Shown here one piece after another: positions 41,370-50,257 of a stretch of 64,000 nucleotides of DNA. Within the stretch, counting starts at the first letter, position 1, and each line of letters begins with the position of its first letter. The DNA lies in the NCBI RefSeq assembly GCF_000383955.1, contig NZ_KB913013.1, forward strand, positions 105,694 to 169,693, read 5' to 3'. Origin of the DNA: Rudanella lutea DSM 19387. GTDB lineage: Bacteria; Bacteroidota; Bacteroidia; Cytophagales; Spirosomataceae. Position numbers and translations under genes: made by a program. Below the pieces are notes generated by a model, which was not told the origin of the DNA, made no database searches, and was given only the letters and a program-made list of their open reading frames with translations.

Positions 41370-43046
41370 ATGAACAAGACAACACAAGCTGGCTGGATGA
41401 AAAAAATCGGCGTACTAACTCAGCTCTGGGCGTTGCTACTGCTGGCGTCGCAGGCGTGGGCTCACGTCGGTAGTGCGGGGGTTATTGTACAGAAACAGGT
41501 GGGTAAATACAGCCTGTTGGTGCAGGTGCTGCCGCCCGATGTGGTGCCCGGTACGGCCAAAGTAACTGTATTTGTGGAGCAGGGTCGCGTGAACCGGATC
41601 GAGGGAAGACCCGTGTATTTCAACGCGGGTGACGAGGGGGCTCCTACGCACGACGAGCTGACCCGGACCGAGGCCAACCGGTTCGAAGGGGCCGTTTGGC
41701 TTATGGAATCTGGCTCGACTAGTATTCAGTTGGCTATCAACGGCCCCGACGGCCCGGCTGAGGTGGTGGTGCCGGTGGTGGCTGTATCAACCGCAACCCG
41801 CGATATGCCCGCCGGAACAGGTGCCGGACTGGCCCTGATGGGCCTTCTTCTGGTCGGTATGATGGTTACCATAATTGGGGCCAGTAATGCCGACGGGGTG
41901 GGCGTTTCGGACCCCAAAGCGCTTCGGCGCAAACGGTTGGTAGGCATGGGCATCGGGAGTGTGGTGCTGGTATTGCTGCTGACCGGTGGGCGTTTCTGGT
42001 GGGATAGCTGGGCCGATGAGTACCGGGCGTACCAGCTTTACAAACCCGTTCCCCTGATTTCGTCGGCCCGGCCCGAATCGGATGGGGTTGTGCTGACCAT
42101 CCGGCCTGATACCACCGGGTTTGCCCACAACCGGCAACGTCGGCGCGATTTTAACCTGCTCATTCCCGATCATGGCAAGCTGATGCACGCGTTTCTGGTC
42201 CGGGCCGATTCGGGGATGGATGCCTTTGCCCATTTGCACCCCGAACGTACCGACTCGCTCCAGTTTACCGCCCGGCTACCGCAACTGCCCGGCGGGCGGT
42301 ACCTGCTGTTTGCCGATGTGGTGTACCGGTCGGGTTATACCGAAACCCTGACCGATACGCTCGAGTTGCCCATGATGAAGCAATCGGCGGCACAAGCTGC
42401 TCTTGCACGCGCTACCGACCCCGACGATAGTTTTCTGATCACTGAACCAATGGGCGTGAAACAGGACGCCGTCGGAAAACTGCATCTGGATGAGGATATG
42501 GTCGCCTGTGGAAAGCCGGGGGCCAGCACCAAACTGACCGATGGCAGCACCATGGTCTGGACGGATAAGCCCGGAAAAACGCTCAATGCGGGTAAATTGT
42601 ATATGTTGAAGTTTGCCGTTGCCGACCCAACCGGTAAAGCCGCTGCGCTGGAACCCTATCTAGGCATGAGCGGTCATGCGGCTATTCTGCGCTCCGATGG
42701 TACGGTGTATATTCACCTGCACCCGGTTGGGACGTACTCGATGGCGGCCGAAGAAACGCTCAGTAACCGGATTGCCGATACCAGCCGGGCGGTACATAAG
42801 CCCAACAGCGCCCGCTTCCGCGACAGTATCGATACGTATCTGGCGCGGCTTAAAGAAATGCCCGAAAGTCGCCGGAATGCTCTGCTCAAAGCCCAAATGG
42901 GTACCATGAGCCACGCAATGAGCACTAATAATATGGTGGAGTTTCCGTACGCGTTTCCAAGGGCAGGCCATTACCGTATATGGGTACAGGTAAAACGCAA
43001 TGGACAGGTGCTGACGGGGGCGTTCGATACGCAGGTTCGTGAATAG
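41370..43046 (+). CDS. exported protein with two HLHP motifs and an internal membrane helix
   Basis: 558 residues from ATG 41370. Signal peptide (LTQLWALLLLASQAWA), a first beta domain starting HVGSAGVIVQKQVGKYSLLVQV (YtkA/FixH-like in look), two membrane helices at about 150-210 (GAGLALMGLLLVGMMVTIIGA; GIGSVVLVLLLTGGRFWW), then two further beta domains. These carry HAFLVRADSGMDAFAHLHPE and GHAAILRSDGTVYIHLHPVG; each has a His-x-His-Pro tip as in periplasmic copper-handling proteins. A 40-residue helical insertion (DSIDTYLARLKEMPESRRNA) precedes the final FPRAGHYRIWVQ strand. Metal binding is inference. Confidence 0.75.
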   Translation: MNKTTQAGWMKKIGVLTQLWALLLLASQAWAHVGSAGVIVQKQVGKYSLLVQVLPPDVVPGTAKVTVFVEQGRVNRIEGRPVYFNAGDEGAPTHDELTRTEANRFEGAVWLMESGSTSIQLAINGPDGPAEVVVPVVAVSTATRDMPAGTGAGLALMGLLLVGMMVTIIGASNADGVGVSDPKALRRKRLVGMGIGSVVLVLLLTGGRFWWDSWADEYRAYQLYKPVPLISSARPESDGVVLTIRPDTTGFAHNRQRRRDFNLLIPDHGKLMHAFLVRADSGMDAFAHLHPERTDSLQFTARLPQLPGGRYLLFADVVYRSGYTETLTDTLELPMMKQSAAQAALARATDPDDSFLITEPMGVKQDAVGKLHLDEDMVACGKPGASTKLTDGSTMVWTDKPGKTLNAGKLYMLKFAVADPTGKAAALEPYLGMSGHAAILRSDGTVYIHLHPVGTYSMAAEETLSNRIADTSRAVHKPNSARFRDSIDTYLARLKEMPESRRNALLKAQMGTMSHAMSTNNMVEFPYAFPRAGHYRIWVQVKRNGQVLTGAFDTQVRE

Positions 43047-43047
43047 A

Positions 43048-43941
43048 TCAGGCCGTAAGCAGGCTGAGACCGTACAGACTCAAATACCGGTGTTCGGGGA
43101 GATCGTCGAAGTTGTCGCCATCGAACCGAATACCGGCCGGAGTTTGCCCAAACACCATGTGGGGGAGAAACTCGGCCAACTGAAGGTATGTATCCGCAAA
43201 CGGAGTAATTTCCCCGTACAGGAGTACATTCACTGAATAGGGCTCAAGCCGTAGCTCCTCAATGACGTACAAGAGATAATAGGTCAGGTCGAGCGGGTTT
43301 TTAAACCCAAACCGGTTGCAAAACCTTAGTTCCCGGTTCGACCGCAGAATCACCGTGGCAAACTCGTCTTCAAAATACAACAGCAGATTCTGCGTGCTGA
43401 TGAGGTGACGGTCTACCGCAGCCGAAGCCGTGATGAGCGCCGTGGTCTGATGCACAAACGTGAGGTTTTGCAACGGATACACACCCGCCAGGTAGTTGGC
43501 CAGTCGGTGCTCTACATTGAAAACCGACACAAAGTTTTCGTTGGGTTGCTCAAAAAAGTGAGCATACTCGTGAGGGGGCAAAGCGCTTCCCCGCATGAGG
43601 GTCATGTAGCTACTGGCGTATTCTTTTCGGAACAGCGGCTTGGGAATGAGTGTAAAAGCCGGCGAGTTAACCGATACCAGAACCTGTTGCCAGGGACCAG
43701 CTGGCAGTACCGAATGGTCCTGAAAAATAGCAGGCAGGTTATCGGCGAGCGAGCGTTCTGTCAGCAGTGATGGAAACGCGAAGTCTTCGAGCCACGCGAT
43801 CCGTTTCTGGCTGTCGAGATACGAAAACCGGAAATGGTCTTTGCTTACTTCCATGCATAGCACCGATTGCTCCGTCTGAGCAGTATCAAACGTATCCTGA
43901 CGAACGGTAACAATGGGTGACACGGTGGTGGACGTTAGCAC
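43048..43941 (-). CDS. DUF3822-family protein
   Basis: 297 residues starting at GTG 43941 (no in-frame ATG nearby upstream). Soluble. It has an actin/hexokinase-like arrangement of two similar halves: QSVLCMEVSKDHFRFSYLD near the N-terminus and NLLLYFEDEFATVILRSNRELRF in the middle. I recognise it as DUF3822, a Bacteroidota family of unknown function with an ASKHA-like look, often encoded near coaD or rsmD. Its stop is 1 nt from that of the convergent gene. Confidence 0.8.
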   Translation of the reverse strand: MLTSTTVSPIVTVRQDTFDTAQTEQSVLCMEVSKDHFRFSYLDSQKRIAWLEDFAFPSLLTERSLADNLPAIFQDHSVLPAGPWQQVLVSVNSPAFTLIPKPLFRKEYASSYMTLMRGSALPPHEYAHFFEQPNENFVSVFNVEHRLANYLAGVYPLQNLTFVHQTTALITASAAVDRHLISTQNLLLYFEDEFATVILRSNRELRFCNRFGFKNPLDLTYYLLYVIEELRLEPYSVNVLLYGEITPFADTYLQLAEFLPHMVFGQTPAGIRFDGDNFDDLPEHRYLSLYGLSLLTA

Positions 43942-43987
43942 AGGGGTTAGCAGAAAACTTGATAAAACGAATTACACGATTAACAAA

Positions 43988-44500
43988 TTATAGACCAAAA
44001 TAGCCGCGCAAGGCAAACACTTCTTCTATTGAATGGCACCGCCCAAACAAGGTATGCACCTCTTCGGGCGGGTACGATTTGATTTCGTCGAACGTCATCA
44101 GCCGTACATCTTCGATAATCTGTCCGTCGAGGCTCATCTCAGGGTCTGAACCCTGCCGGAGCGAACCACCGATGGCGTGAACGGCAAAAAACAGTTCGAG
44201 GGCATGCAGCGGTGGCTCCATAAACTCGTTGACGAACAGCATCTCGCCTACTTCAATTTTCAGGCCAGTTTCTTCGTCGAACTCCCGAACGAGCCCCTCG
44301 CGGGTTTGTTCGCCAAATTGTAACCCACCGCCCGGCGGGCACCAGAACGTATCGGATGGGTTGATACCCCGGTGCCGAACCATCAAGAGACGGTCGCCCT
44401 CCCGATACAGGCCGCAGACACGGATACGGAGCCGGTTGCCATATAGGCGGAGCACTTCGGAACGAGCTTTGTCCTCGGTTACTGTCATGATTCTACTCAT
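43988..44500 (-). CDS. NUDIX hydrolase
   Basis: 170 residues from ATG 44500; ATG 44488 (MTVTEDKARSE) is an alternative. The NUDIX box GGGLQFGEQTREGLVREFDE followed by ETGL fits GX5EX7REUXEEXGU. N-terminal RIRVCGLYREGDRLLMVRHRG. Likely cleaves a nucleoside diphosphate derivative; substrate unknown. Upstream of DUF3822 by 46 nt on the same strand. The stretch 44501-44658 holds nothing. Confidence 0.9.
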   Translation of the reverse strand: MSRIMTVTEDKARSEVLRLYGNRLRIRVCGLYREGDRLLMVRHRGINPSDTFWCPPGGGLQFGEQTREGLVREFDEETGLKIEVGEMLFVNEFMEPPLHALELFFAVHAIGGSLRQGSDPEMSLDGQIIEDVRLMTFDEIKSYPPEEVHTLFGRCHSIEEVFALRGYFGL

Positions 44501-44658
44501 CAACGCACAAAAAGAGGACGAAGATACGGAATTTGACGGACGCTTGTCCCAAAACAGCTACTCGATTCGGTCGGTTAGGCCACCTTGCGTGGAGTTCGAT
44601 ACAACGATGTAACGATTTGCTATACAAACCCAATACACTGAACCGGCTACTGACCTAC

Positions 44659-45096
44659 TCAGAACGGGCTGCCCGATATATAACTCTCGAGCGAGTTGAT
44701 CCGGTTACGCTGGTCGTGAATAATTGCCGAAACCACGTCGTTGATCGAAATTATACCTGTAAGTTCGTCATTGTCGATAACGGGTAGGTGCCGGATGTGC
44801 TTCTCAGACATAATCCGCATGGCCATTTCCAGTTTATCGTCGGAGGCCACCGTGATGAGCTTGCTGGTCATTACATCGGCAATGAGGGTGTCTTTGGAAG
44901 CCCGACCCTGCAAAATTACTTTGCGGGCATAATCGCGCTCCGAAAAGATGCCGGCCAACTGCCCTTCATCAATGACCAGAACGGCCCCGATGTTTTTCTC
45001 GGCCATGAGCCGGAGGGCGTCAAAGACCGTGTCAGACGATTGGACGGCGTAAATCGTATTGATGGTTTTGCCGGATAGTATTTGCTTGATTTTCAT
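44659..45096 (-). CDS. tandem CBS-domain protein
   Basis: 145 residues from ATG 45096 (MKIKQILSGKTINTIYAV); the much longer upstream frame lies in the gap and has no coding character. Two CBS motifs: SSDTVFDALRLMAEKNIGAVLVID with GIFSERDYARKV, and SDDKLEMAMRIMSEKHIRHLPVID with GIISINDVVSAII. Stand-alone CBS pairs bind adenine nucleotides and regulate partner enzymes or channels; the partner is not adjacent. Confidence 0.92.
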   Translation of the reverse strand: MKIKQILSGKTINTIYAVQSSDTVFDALRLMAEKNIGAVLVIDEGQLAGIFSERDYARKVILQGRASKDTLIADVMTSKLITVASDDKLEMAMRIMSEKHIRHLPVIDNDELTGIISINDVVSAIIHDQRNRINSLESYISGSPF

Positions 45097-45246
45097 TGTG
45101 TATAAAGGGTTGTTAGGAAGTTGAAGATAACGAACAAATAAGAAAGAGAGAAGCGGCCGCCCGGAAAAGTTTAAAATCAAATGAAAGCAGCTTGTTTTCG
45201 TGGGTATTTTCTTTCTCTTCTGCCCCCTTTTGGGTAAATTTAAGGT

Positions 45247-46668
45247 ATGAATGAAACCCAAACGGCTGCGCAGTTGCTGGCCAAACGTTTCCCTTTTAAA
45301 CCGACTCCGGGACAGGAAGAATTTTTCGAGAAAATAGGGTCGTTTATCACCCGCGAAGAATTTGAGCATTACCGCGACTGTTTTCTGTTACGGGGATATG
45401 CCGGTACGGGAAAAACCACACTCATCAGTACACTCATCAAAGTATTGCCCCGGTTCGGGTATAAATCGGTCTTGTTGGCACCCACCGGCCGGGCGGCTAA
45501 GGTGATGTCGAACTACGCCAAGAAATCGGCCCAAACCATTCACCGCAAAATATACCGGCAGGTTGCCGACCCCGGCTCGGGCTCGCTCCACTTTCAGCGC
45601 CAGAAAAACTACCACGAAGACACCCTGTTCATTGTCGATGAAGCGTCGATGATTTCCGACGAAGCCGATTTTGGCGGCAAAGGACTGCTCACCGATTTAA
45701 TCGAGTTTGTGTTTGAAAACGGCGGTAACAAGCTGATGCTGATTGGCGATACGGCTCAGCTACCCCCCGTGGGGAGTGACCTGAGCCCGGCCCTCAACCG
45801 CGATTTTCTGGCTCATAACTTCGATATGGTGGTGCACGAGCAGGAGCTAACCGAAGTTATGCGGCAGGAGGAGACGTCGGGAATTTTGGCCAATGCCACC
45901 GACCTCCGCAATGAACTCGCGATTGCTGAGCCCATGATTCGGCTGCAAACCCGGCCGTTTCGGGATATTTATAAAATGCCGCAAGCCCGGCTCGAAGACG
46001 GCATTCAGTATGCCTACAATAAGTTCGGGCGGGAGAATACCGTGATTCTGTGCCGTTCCAATAAAACGGCCGTGCAATACAATCAGTTTGTCCGGCGGGT
46101 AATTAATGGGTGCGAAGATGAACTCGACGCGGGCGATATGATTATGATTGCCCGTAACAATTACACCACACTCGAAGAAGACTCGCCCGCGGGTTTTCTG
46201 GCTAATGGTGAGTTTGCCGAGGTGCTCAAAATCCGGCGTAAGGAAGAGATGCACGGCCTGCGATTTGCCACGGTAACCCTCCGGCTTGTCGATTACGAAG
46301 AGCAGCCCGAGTTTGAAGCCAAAATTATTCTGGACACGCTGTACTCGCCGACGCCCGCGCTGGGGCCCGAAGAGAGTCGTAATCTGTACGAGAGTGTGCA
46401 GAAGGATTATTTCTACATAAAGTCCAAAAAAGAGCGGGCGGAGGCCGTCCGGCGCGACTCATACCTGACGGCCCTACAGGTGAAGTTTGCTTATGCGCTT
46501 ACGGCGCACAAGTCGCAGGGCGGGCAATGGAGCGCGGTGTTTATTGATCAGGGCTATTTGCCCGAACCTACCGTCACCCACGAGTTTGTCCGGTGGCTCT
46601 ATACGGCCGTGACCCGTGCTACCGACGAGGTGTACCTGATGAATTTTAACCCGGCGTTTTTTGAATAG
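45247..46668 (+). CDS. RecD-like ATP-dependent DNA helicase
   Basis: 473 residues, superfamily 1B. Motif I GYAGTGKTTLISTLI, Ia LLAPTGRAAKVM, motif II LFIVDEASMI, motif III LIGDTAQLPPVGSD, motif IV ENTVILCRSNKTAV and motif VI region (YALTAHKSQGGQW; WLYTAVTRAT). It lacks the N-terminal RecBCD-binding region, resembling stand-alone RecD/Dda-type 5'-3' helicases of Bacteroidota. A purine-rich periodic inverted repeat follows the stop. Confidence 0.92.
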   Translation: MNETQTAAQLLAKRFPFKPTPGQEEFFEKIGSFITREEFEHYRDCFLLRGYAGTGKTTLISTLIKVLPRFGYKSVLLAPTGRAAKVMSNYAKKSAQTIHRKIYRQVADPGSGSLHFQRQKNYHEDTLFIVDEASMISDEADFGGKGLLTDLIEFVFENGGNKLMLIGDTAQLPPVGSDLSPALNRDFLAHNFDMVVHEQELTEVMRQEETSGILANATDLRNELAIAEPMIRLQTRPFRDIYKMPQARLEDGIQYAYNKFGRENTVILCRSNKTAVQYNQFVRRVINGCEDELDAGDMIMIARNNYTTLEEDSPAGFLANGEFAEVLKIRRKEEMHGLRFATVTLRLVDYEEQPEFEAKIILDTLYSPTPALGPEESRNLYESVQKDYFYIKSKKERAEAVRRDSYLTALQVKFAYALTAHKSQGGQWSAVFIDQGYLPEPTVTHEFVRWLYTAVTRATDEVYLMNFNPAFFE

Positions 46669-46778
46669 GGGAGAAAGAAAAAGGGGAAAAGGAGGAGGGA
46701 AAAAGGAAAAAGGAGGAGGGGTTGCTTTTGACAGTCTCTTTTCCTTTCCTCCTTCTTCCCTTCTCCTTTTCCCCCTTT
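46668..46778. repeat. heptad-periodic purine/pyrimidine inverted repeat
   Basis: Left arm 46669-46722 in 7-nt words (GGAGAAA, GAAAAAG, GGGAAAA, GGAGGAG, GGAAAAA twice, GGAGGAG); right arm 46737-46778 (TCCTTTC, CTCCTTC, TTCCCTT, CTCCTTT). It lies exactly between two convergent genes. Same architecture as the other heptad hairpins with a wholly different word. Confidence 0.8.
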
Positions 46779-46780
46779 AT

Positions 46781-47854
46781 TTATGATACCCGAACATAGC
46801 TTCCCAGCCACTTCACATCGGCGGCATGGTGGTTAAGAATCTCCTGAAGGGCTGGGTCATCGGCATGGCCTTCGCATTCGAGCAGAAACCAGTAGCGGAA
46901 GGTGGCTCCTTCGCGGAGGGGGCGGCTTTCAATCTTGGTCAGGTTGATGCCACGGGCGTTGAACTCCTGTAGAAATTCGGCCAGAACCCCCGGTGAGTTT
47001 GAGTTTTGAAGCCGGGCAATGAGGGTGGTCTTATCCCGTCCGCTTGGTTCGTTTCGGAAATCCTTGGCTAACAGGAGGAACCGGGTCCGGTTGAGGTTCG
47101 AGTCCTCGATGTTATCGAACAGAACGGGTACGCCAAACAGCTTGGCGGCAATGTGCGAGCAGATAGCAGCCGTACGGGGTTGCTGCGCGGCCATTTTGGC
47201 GGCCTTCGAGGTCGACTCTACCGGTACCATTTCGGCCTGCAAACCGTCGAAGGAATCGTTCAGGAATTTGCTGCACTGCCGGAACGCAATGTCTTTAGAG
47301 TAGATGTGCGTGATGTCGGCCAGATTATCGGTCTGCGTGGCAAAGGTGAAATGCACCGCAATTTCGGCTTCGGCCGCAATCATGAGGTTTTTCTCATTGA
47401 GCAGGTCAATGGTTTCGTTGACGACTCCCTCCTGATTGTTTTCGATAGGCACCACACCAAACCGGGCCCGGCCTGTTTCGACGCTCTCAAACACCGACCG
47501 GATAGTGGGTTGGGCCATGTAGGCACTTACGGCACCAAACCGGCTCTCGGCCGCCTGATGGGTAAAGCTACCCTCAGGTCCCAGAAACGCGACCCTCTCG
47601 GGCAGTTCCATGTTGCGCGCAGCCGCGAAAATCTCCAGAAAAATGGCTTCCAGTGCTGATTCGCTCAGTGGCCCTCCATTCTGAGCGTTCATCCGGTCCA
47701 GAATCTGACGCTCACGTTCGGGACGGTAAATAATCGAATTGGTTGAACGCTTGAGTTCGCCCACCTGACGAACAAAACTCATGCGTTGGTTGAGAAGCTG
47801 GAGAAGTTGATCGTCGAGGGCGTCGATTTGGTCGCGTAAATCCTGAAGGGTCAT
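46781..47854 (-). CDS. pheA: bifunctional chorismate mutase / prephenate dehydratase
   Basis: 357 residues. Residues 1-90 are an AroQ chorismate mutase (LRDQIDALDDQLLQLLNQRM; YRPERERQILDRM). Residues about 95-275 are prephenate dehydratase (RVAFLGPEGSFTHQAAESRFG; RFGVVPIENNQEGVVNETIDLL; TAAICSHIAAKLFGVPVLFDNIEDS trimmed) with the catalytic Thr in NLNRTRFLLLAKD. Residues about 285-357 are an ACT domain (SPGVLAEFLQEFNARGINLTKIESRP) that senses phenylalanine. It makes phenylpyruvate from chorismate. A heptad array lies directly upstream of its start. Confidence 0.96.
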   Translation of the reverse strand: MTLQDLRDQIDALDDQLLQLLNQRMSFVRQVGELKRSTNSIIYRPERERQILDRMNAQNGGPLSESALEAIFLEIFAAARNMELPERVAFLGPEGSFTHQAAESRFGAVSAYMAQPTIRSVFESVETGRARFGVVPIENNQEGVVNETIDLLNEKNLMIAAEAEIAVHFTFATQTDNLADITHIYSKDIAFRQCSKFLNDSFDGLQAEMVPVESTSKAAKMAAQQPRTAAICSHIAAKLFGVPVLFDNIEDSNLNRTRFLLLAKDFRNEPSGRDKTTLIARLQNSNSPGVLAEFLQEFNARGINLTKIESRPLREGATFRYWFLLECEGHADDPALQEILNHHAADVKWLGSYVRVS

Positions 47855-47866
47855 TGGAACAGGTAA

Positions 47867-48056
47867 CAGTGATCAATGAACAGTTATCAACGAATAGTGA
47901 ACAGTTGACAACGAACAATGAACAACCAACAGTAAGTCGTAATGAATGAATTGTACAGCAAAAGTACAGTTAGACAAACAAATACCCTACTATCAGCGAT
48001 AAACACTGTTCGTTGTTCATTGCCTACTGTTGGTTGTTCACCCGGCACTGTTTACA
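47867..48056. repeat. heptad-periodic inverted repeat (TTGTTCA/CTGTTCG class), ten exact-phase words
   Basis: Left arm 47867-47936 is ten consecutive 7-nt words without a phase slip (CAGTGAT, CAATGAA, CAGTTAT, CAACGAA, TAGTGAA, CAGTTGA, CAACGAA, CAATGAA, CAACCAA, CAGTAAG). Right arm 48006-48054 reads CTGTTCG, TTGTTCA, TTGCCTA, CTGTTGG, TTGTTCA and ends at the parE stop. It is the cleanest example in the window. Confidence 0.9.
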
Positions 48057-49944
48057 CCAGCGCTACATCTTCCACATCTTTTTCAATCCGAAGATTGTCG
48101 ATGATAAACCGCTGGCGATCGGGGGTGTTTTTACCCATGAAATAGCTCAGAAGCTTCGGAATCGATGTTTCTTTTTCCATGATCACGGGCTCCAGTCGCA
48201 TATCTTCGCCGATGAATAACCCAAACTCATCGGGCGAAATCTCGCCAAGTCCTTTAAACCGGGTGATCTCGACTTTTTTGCCGCTCTTGGTTAGCTTATT
48301 GATCGCCTTCTGCTTTTCGTCTTCTGAGTAGCAGTAGATGGTTTCCTTGTGGTTTTTCGGATTCCGAACTCGGAAGAGGGGCGTCTCCAGAATATACAGG
48401 TGACCGTTGCGCACCAGATCCGGGAAAAACTGAAGGAAAAACGTCAGCATCAACAGGCGGATGTGCATCCCGTCGACGTCGGCGTCGGTGGCAATCACAA
48501 TCCGATTGTACCGGAGCGAGTCCAGGCCATCCTCAATATCGAGCGCGTGTTGCAGCAGGTTAAACTCCTCATTTTCGTACACCACCTTTTTGGTTAGACC
48601 AAAGCAGTTGAGGGGTTTTCCCCGCAGACTAAACACGGCCTGCGTCTGCACGTTTCGCGATTTAGTGATCGACCCGCTCGCCGAGTCGCCCTCGGTGATA
48701 AACAAGGTGGTTTCGAGCTGATCTTCGCCTTTCTGATCGGTCATGTGCAGGCGGCAGTCGCGGAGCTTGCGGTTGTGCAGATTGGCTTTTTTAGCGCGTT
48801 CGTTGGCTAATTTCTTAATACCCGCCAGTTCTTTCCGCTCGCGTTCCGACTGTTCGATACGCTTCTTCAGGGCGTCTCGAACCGTTGGGTTCATGTGCAG
48901 AAAGTCGTCGAGTCGCTCTTTGACAAAATCAAGTACAAACGAACGCACCGATGGGGCGTCGGCGTCGGGAGCCATGTTGATGGAGCCCAGCTTGGTTTTT
49001 GTTTGCGATTCAAAAACGGGCTCCTGTACCCGGATACTGACGGCCGCGATAATGCTGGCGCGCACGTCCGATGCATCGTAGTCTTTGCCAAAGTGCTCGC
49101 GCACGGTTTTAACAACGGCTTCGCGCAGGGCGGCCAGGTGCGTACCACCCTGCGTGGTGTACTGACCGTTCACAAACGAGTAGTATTCTTCACCGTACTG
49201 ATTACCGTGGGTCAGGGCAATCTCCAGATCCTGCCCTTTCAGGTGGATGATCGGGTACCGGAGCGCATCCTCATCGGTTTTGTTCCGAAGCAGGTCGAGC
49301 AAACCATTCTGCGAAACGTACTTCTGCCGGTTGAAGGTAATGGTTAGGCCCGCATTGAGGTAGCAGTAATTCCAGATCATGTTTTCCAGAAACTGCGGTA
49401 TGTAATGGAAGTTTTTGAACACCGAATCGTCGGGTTCAAAACAGACCAACGTACCATTACGCTCGGTGGTGGTTTCTTCGCCGGTGTTTTTCAAAACGCC
49501 CTGCGCAAACTCGGCCCATACCGACCGGCCCTCTCTATACGACTGTACCTTAAAATACGACGACAGCGCGTTGACGGCCTTTGTACCTACGCCATTGAGG
49601 CCTACCGATTTCTGGAAAGCCCCTGAGTCGTATTTGCCGCCGGTATTGATTTTAGAAACAACCTCGACCACCTTACCGAGCGGAATACCCCGCCCGTAAT
49701 CCCGGATTTCGACCCGGTGATCGGTCACTTTGATATCAATGTTTTTGCCGTGGCCCATAACGTGTTCATCGATACAGTTGTCCACGACCTCTTTCAGCAA
49801 CACATAGATACCATCGTCAGCTGCCGAACCGTCGCCCAGTTTACCGATGTACATCCCCGGTCGAAGACGGATATGTTCGCGCCAATCCAGAGACCGAATA
49901 CTATCTTCATCGTACTGAACTGTCTTAGTGGTGTTATTGGTCAT
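48052..49944 (-). CDS. parE: DNA topoisomerase IV subunit B
   Basis: 630 residues, type IIA topoisomerase ATPase subunit. GHKL ATPase motifs near the N-terminus ([54 protein letters not shown]), transducer domain, then TOPRIM ([40 protein letters not shown]). The [16 protein letters not shown] region and absence of the GyrB insert favour ParE of this phylum. It decatenates chromosomes with ParC, which is not in the window. Confidence 0.95.
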   Translation of the reverse strand: MTNNTTKTVQYDEDSIRSLDWREHIRLRPGMYIGKLGDGSAADDGIYVLLKEVVDNCIDEHVMGHGKNIDIKVTDHRVEIRDYGRGIPLGKVVEVVSKINTGGKYDSGAFQKSVGLNGVGTKAVNALSSYFKVQSYREGRSVWAEFAQGVLKNTGEETTTERNGTLVCFEPDDSVFKNFHYIPQFLENMIWNYCYLNAGLTITFNRQKYVSQNGLLDLLRNKTDEDALRYPIIHLKGQDLEIALTHGNQYGEEYYSFVNGQYTTQGGTHLAALREAVVKTVREHFGKDYDASDVRASIIAAVSIRVQEPVFESQTKTKLGSINMAPDADAPSVRSFVLDFVKERLDDFLHMNPTVRDALKKRIEQSERERKELAGIKKLANERAKKANLHNRKLRDCRLHMTDQKGEDQLETTLFITEGDSASGSITKSRNVQTQAVFSLRGKPLNCFGLTKKVVYENEEFNLLQHALDIEDGLDSLRYNRIVIATDADVDGMHIRLLMLTFFLQFFPDLVRNGHLYILETPLFRVRNPKNHKETIYCYSEDEKQKAINKLTKSGKKVEITRFKGLGEISPDEFGLFIGEDMRLEPVIMEKETSIPKLLSYFMGKNTPDRQRFIIDNLRIEKDVEDVALV

Positions 49945-50257
49945 AAAGCAGTTAACAAACTCTACAAATAGCGTAGAGGAACTTTCGGGGTAAAATGCAA
50001 AAATGGAAAATGACTTAAATTCTTGAGTAGCAAGATACGAAAAATTCCGCCAAATAGAAAACTGTTTAGAATGCGGTGAAAGTTCGTTTACTTTGCTACC
50101 TAAATAAAGAAAAGTACGATTTCAGCGGGCCCGACGTTTAGCCTTCAAATTAGGGTTTAGCCCAACGATGTAGATGATGCATCTAAAAAATATGCAAAAA
50201 GATTCGTGCCATTCACCGGCTCAAGACCGGCCATTACGCCACCGTCTCACTTCATCA

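Noticed and set aside
44659-45369. Long form (236 codons) of the CBS protein
   Set aside because: The first 91 codons lie in an intergenic gap, are Phe/Arg/Lys-rich without family similarity, and the CBS pair starts right after ATG 45096.
47867-48056. Possible CRISPR-like array
   Set aside because: The unit is only 7 nt with no constant repeats separated by unique spacers; no cas genes in the window.
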